A stretch of DNA of 64,000 bases from Catonella sp963545085 (GTDB lineage: Bacteria > Bacillota > Clostridia > Lachnospirales > Lachnospiraceae): NCBI GenBank assembly GCA_963545085.1, contig CAUUHV010000002.1, positions 83,563 through 147,562 on the forward strand. Direction: 5' to 3'. The first letter of the stretch is position 1; each line of letters begins with the position of its first letter. Shown in pieces: positions 62,474-64,000 of this stretch. The notes under the pieces were generated by a model. That model had not been told where the DNA came from, made no database searches, and saw only the letters and a program-made list of their open reading frames with translations. The translations under genes were made by a program, and so were the position numbers.

Positions 62474-63295
62474 ATGAAATTTTTAGAAGCGGAATTTGTA
62501 AAGGGTTTTATAAGAATGGCTACCGACGGATATAATATGGGATGGCATGAGAGAAACGGCGGAAACCTCTCTTACAGAGTTAAGCCTGAAGAAGTTGAGG
62601 AAGTAAAGGAGAATTTTAAGGCGGGAGAATGGAGAGAAATAGGAGCGAGCGTGCCTGCGCTTGCAAAGGAGTATTTTTTAGTAACGGGTTCCGGAAAGTA
62701 TTTCAGAAATGTGGAGATTAAACCCGAAGATTCAATCTGTATTATAGAGCTTGATGAAAAGGGGGAGAATTACCGTATATTATGGGGGCTTGTAAACGGG
62801 GGCGGACCTACTTCGGAGCTTCCGAGCCATCTTATGAACCATGAGGTAAAGTTTCTTAAAAACCCTGAATACAGGGTGATTTATCATGCTCATACCACAA
62901 ATATCATAGCATTAACTTTTGTCCTTCCGCTTGAGGATAAGGTATTTACGAGGGAGCTTTGGGAAATGGCTACGGAGTGCCCTGTCGTATTTCCTGACGG
63001 AGTGGGTGTTGTGCCTTGGATGGTTCCGGGAGGAAGAGATATTGCAGTTGCCACTTCGGAGCTTATGAAAAAGTACGATCTTGCAATCTGGGCGCATCAC
63101 GGCATGTTTGCGGCGGGCTTTGACTTTGATCTCACTTTCGGACTTATGCATACTGCGGAAAAGTCGGCGGAAATTTTGGTAAAAACGCTTTCAATGAGCT
63201 CGAAGAAGCGTCAGACCATTACACCTCTAAACTTCAGGGATTTGGCTAAGGATTTTAGGGTGATGCTTCCCGAGGAGTTTTTATATGAAAAATGA
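62474..63295 (+). CDS. rhaD: Rhamnulose-1-phosphate aldolase
   Basis: Cleaves L-rhamnulose 1-phosphate to dihydroxyacetone phosphate and L-lactaldehyde. 273 aa, as in E. coli (274). It is a class II zinc aldolase: GWHERNGGNLSYR at the N-terminus, catalytic Glu in GPTSELPSHLMNH, zinc His pair in IYHAHTTN, third His in WAHHGMFAAG. The ATG at 62474 with GAGGAAG before it is preferred to a start at 62414 that would add 20 unlike residues. No lactaldehyde reductase is seen in the window. Confidence 0.95.
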   Translation: MKFLEAEFVKGFIRMATDGYNMGWHERNGGNLSYRVKPEEVEEVKENFKAGEWREIGASVPALAKEYFLVTGSGKYFRNVEIKPEDSICIIELDEKGENYRILWGLVNGGGPTSELPSHLMNHEVKFLKNPEYRVIYHAHTTNIIALTFVLPLEDKVFTRELWEMATECPVVFPDGVGVVPWMVPGGRDIAVATSELMKKYDLAIWAHHGMFAAGFDFDLTFGLMHTAEKSAEILVKTLSMSSKKRQTITPLNFRDLAKDFRVMLPEEFLYEK

Positions 63296-63353
63296 AATGC
63301 CGGCGATTCATCACTAATCTTTAACGCCATAATTTTATAAAGCGTGTTTTAAG

Positions 63354-63383
63354 GGCGGGGAGTATATCTCTCCGCCAAATTTT
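63354..63383 (+). terminator. Terminator of the rhamnose operon
   Basis: A 9-bp GC-rich stem (63354-63362 with 63368-63376, one G-U pair), a 5-nt loop and AAATTTT after it. Confidence 0.65.
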
Positions 63384-63445
63384 ACGATTAGCTTAAGAAA
63401 AAATAAATTTTACCTATCTTAACACAATCTTTATATCTCCTGTGA

Positions 63446-63451
63446 TATAAT
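63446..63451 (+). promoter_or_regulatory. Putative extended -10 upstream of the terminal lipoprotein gene
   Basis: TGA-TATAAT, an extended -10, lies about 110 bp before the lipoprotein start. A second possible -10 is TATGAT at 63515-63520. Neither has a clear -35, so the choice is open. Confidence 0.35.
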
Positions 63452-63559
63452 GCCCCCTGCAATAAGACGTCGGCAGAGAAAGATGTCTTAACAAAAACTT
63501 TATACCGTGTGTGGTATGATGATTTCAGAAAAGAAAAAGAAAATTAAAGGAGATAAGAA

Positions 63560-64000
63560 ATGAAATCAAAAGTATTAAAAACAATGACGGCTGTACTTGC
63601 TCTTTCTGTGTGTGTAGGACTCAGTGCCTGCGGTAAAGCGGAAGGGGGCAAGGCTGACAGCGGAAAAATGTCGAGCGGAAGTATGACATCCAAAACATCG
63701 ACGGCTTCCACAGCTCAGGGAACGCAGGCTGTAGAGATGGATAAGGATATGATGAGCGGAACATTTGTAGCTTCCATGGTAAATTGGCCTAACCAGGACG
63801 TATATGAATACAAATATATGGGACTTAAATTTACTCTTCCTGAAAGTCTCTTGAAAAAAATGGAAAATAAAGAGATTGCAATGCTTCCTAACGAAGAAGT
63901 TTTTGATGATTACAGCACCAAGCACGCTTTCTTCAGTTGGAGGAAGATGACGGAGGAGCAGAGCAAGGCGGAAGTGGATAAGATGGGCGATGCATATCTG
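63560..64000 (+). CDS. Lipoprotein, 3' end beyond the window
   Basis: 147 codons are visible and the frame is open at the edge. A signal peptide ends in the lipobox LSAC (about residues 21-24), followed by a low-complexity Gly/Ser/Thr/Lys linker (residues 25-56). A folded part then starts near MSGTFVASMVNWPNQDVYEYKYMGLKFTLPESLLKKM. I do not recognise the family. The ribosome site AAAGGAGA is at 63546-63553. Confidence 0.85.
   Translation, partial: MKSKVLKTMTAVLALSVCVGLSACGKAEGGKADSGKMSSGSMTSKTSTASTAQGTQAVEMDKDMMSGTFVASMVNWPNQDVYEYKYMGLKFTLPESLLKKMENKEIAMLPNEEVFDDYSTKHAFFSWRKMTEEQSKAEVDKMGDAYL

Overview
The window looks like chromosomal DNA of an anaerobic, gut-type member of the Firmicutes, most likely a pectin-using Lachnospiraceae (Clostridia). 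The basis is gene content and style: strong AGGAGG-type ribosome sites, CIRCE heat-shock operators, a DnaD/DnaC-type primosome, GroESL with a Gly/Met tail, AraC and YesM/YesN regulators, and native genes rich in CTT (Leu), ATA (Ile) and AGA/AGG (Arg). The family is an inference; no rRNA or tRNA is present to settle it.

Layout. 1-4.6 kb: 3' part of pyruvate kinase, a GPH-type sugar symporter, a small acetyltransferase, an orphan PTS EIIB domain and a LysR regulator. 4.7-15.1 kb: a class A penicillin-binding protein, a YigZ protein, then a co-directional sugar cluster of nucleotidyltransferase, ABC sugar importer (binding protein and two permeases), a small membrane protein, a NahK-like sugar 1-kinase, an unknown protein and GalE. 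This resembles a hexosamine/galactose salvage route. 15.2-24.1 kb: htpG behind a CIRCE operator, a secreted subtilisin-like protease, a lipase-like hydrolase, a sirtuin, a PepSY protein and a flippase-like membrane protein. 24.1-36.2 kb: a decayed gene, an Ig-like surface protein, a 2[4Fe-4S] ferredoxin, a PRPP synthetase, the primosome genes dnaC and dnaD (with ogt between them on the other strand), a cluster of DnaA boxes, murC, a secreted PPC-repeat protein, a nitroreductase, and groES-groEL behind a perfect CIRCE.

36.2-49.3 kb: just after groEL come a 68-nt near-perfect palindrome and two 236-bp tandem repeats. Then follows a pectin-utilisation island: SGNH esterase, YesM/YesN-like two-component system, ABC importer, two GH28 enzymes and a GH43 enzyme. 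Its codon use (TTA/TTG Leu, CGN Arg) differs plainly from both flanks, so it looks acquired. 49.4-63.3 kb returns to native style: an ABC-F ATPase; an AraC regulator divergent from uxuA-uxuB-eda-kdgK-uxaC (hexuronate to pyruvate and glyceraldehyde 3-phosphate); and a second AraC regulator divergent from a rhamnose set (rhaB, a FucI/AraA-fold isomerase in the place of rhaA, rhaD). The window ends inside a lipoprotein gene.

Together the right half describes pectin backbone use. Extracellular GH28/esterase action and an ABC importer supply oligosaccharides, intracellular GH28/GH43 trim them, and the released uronic acid and rhamnose enter the two catabolic operons. The galacturonate-specific steps (UxaA/UxaB or an epimerase) are not in the window. 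The most unusual features are the structured 236-bp repeats at the edge of the island, the DnaA-box cluster ahead of dnaD, and the replacement of rhamnose isomerase.
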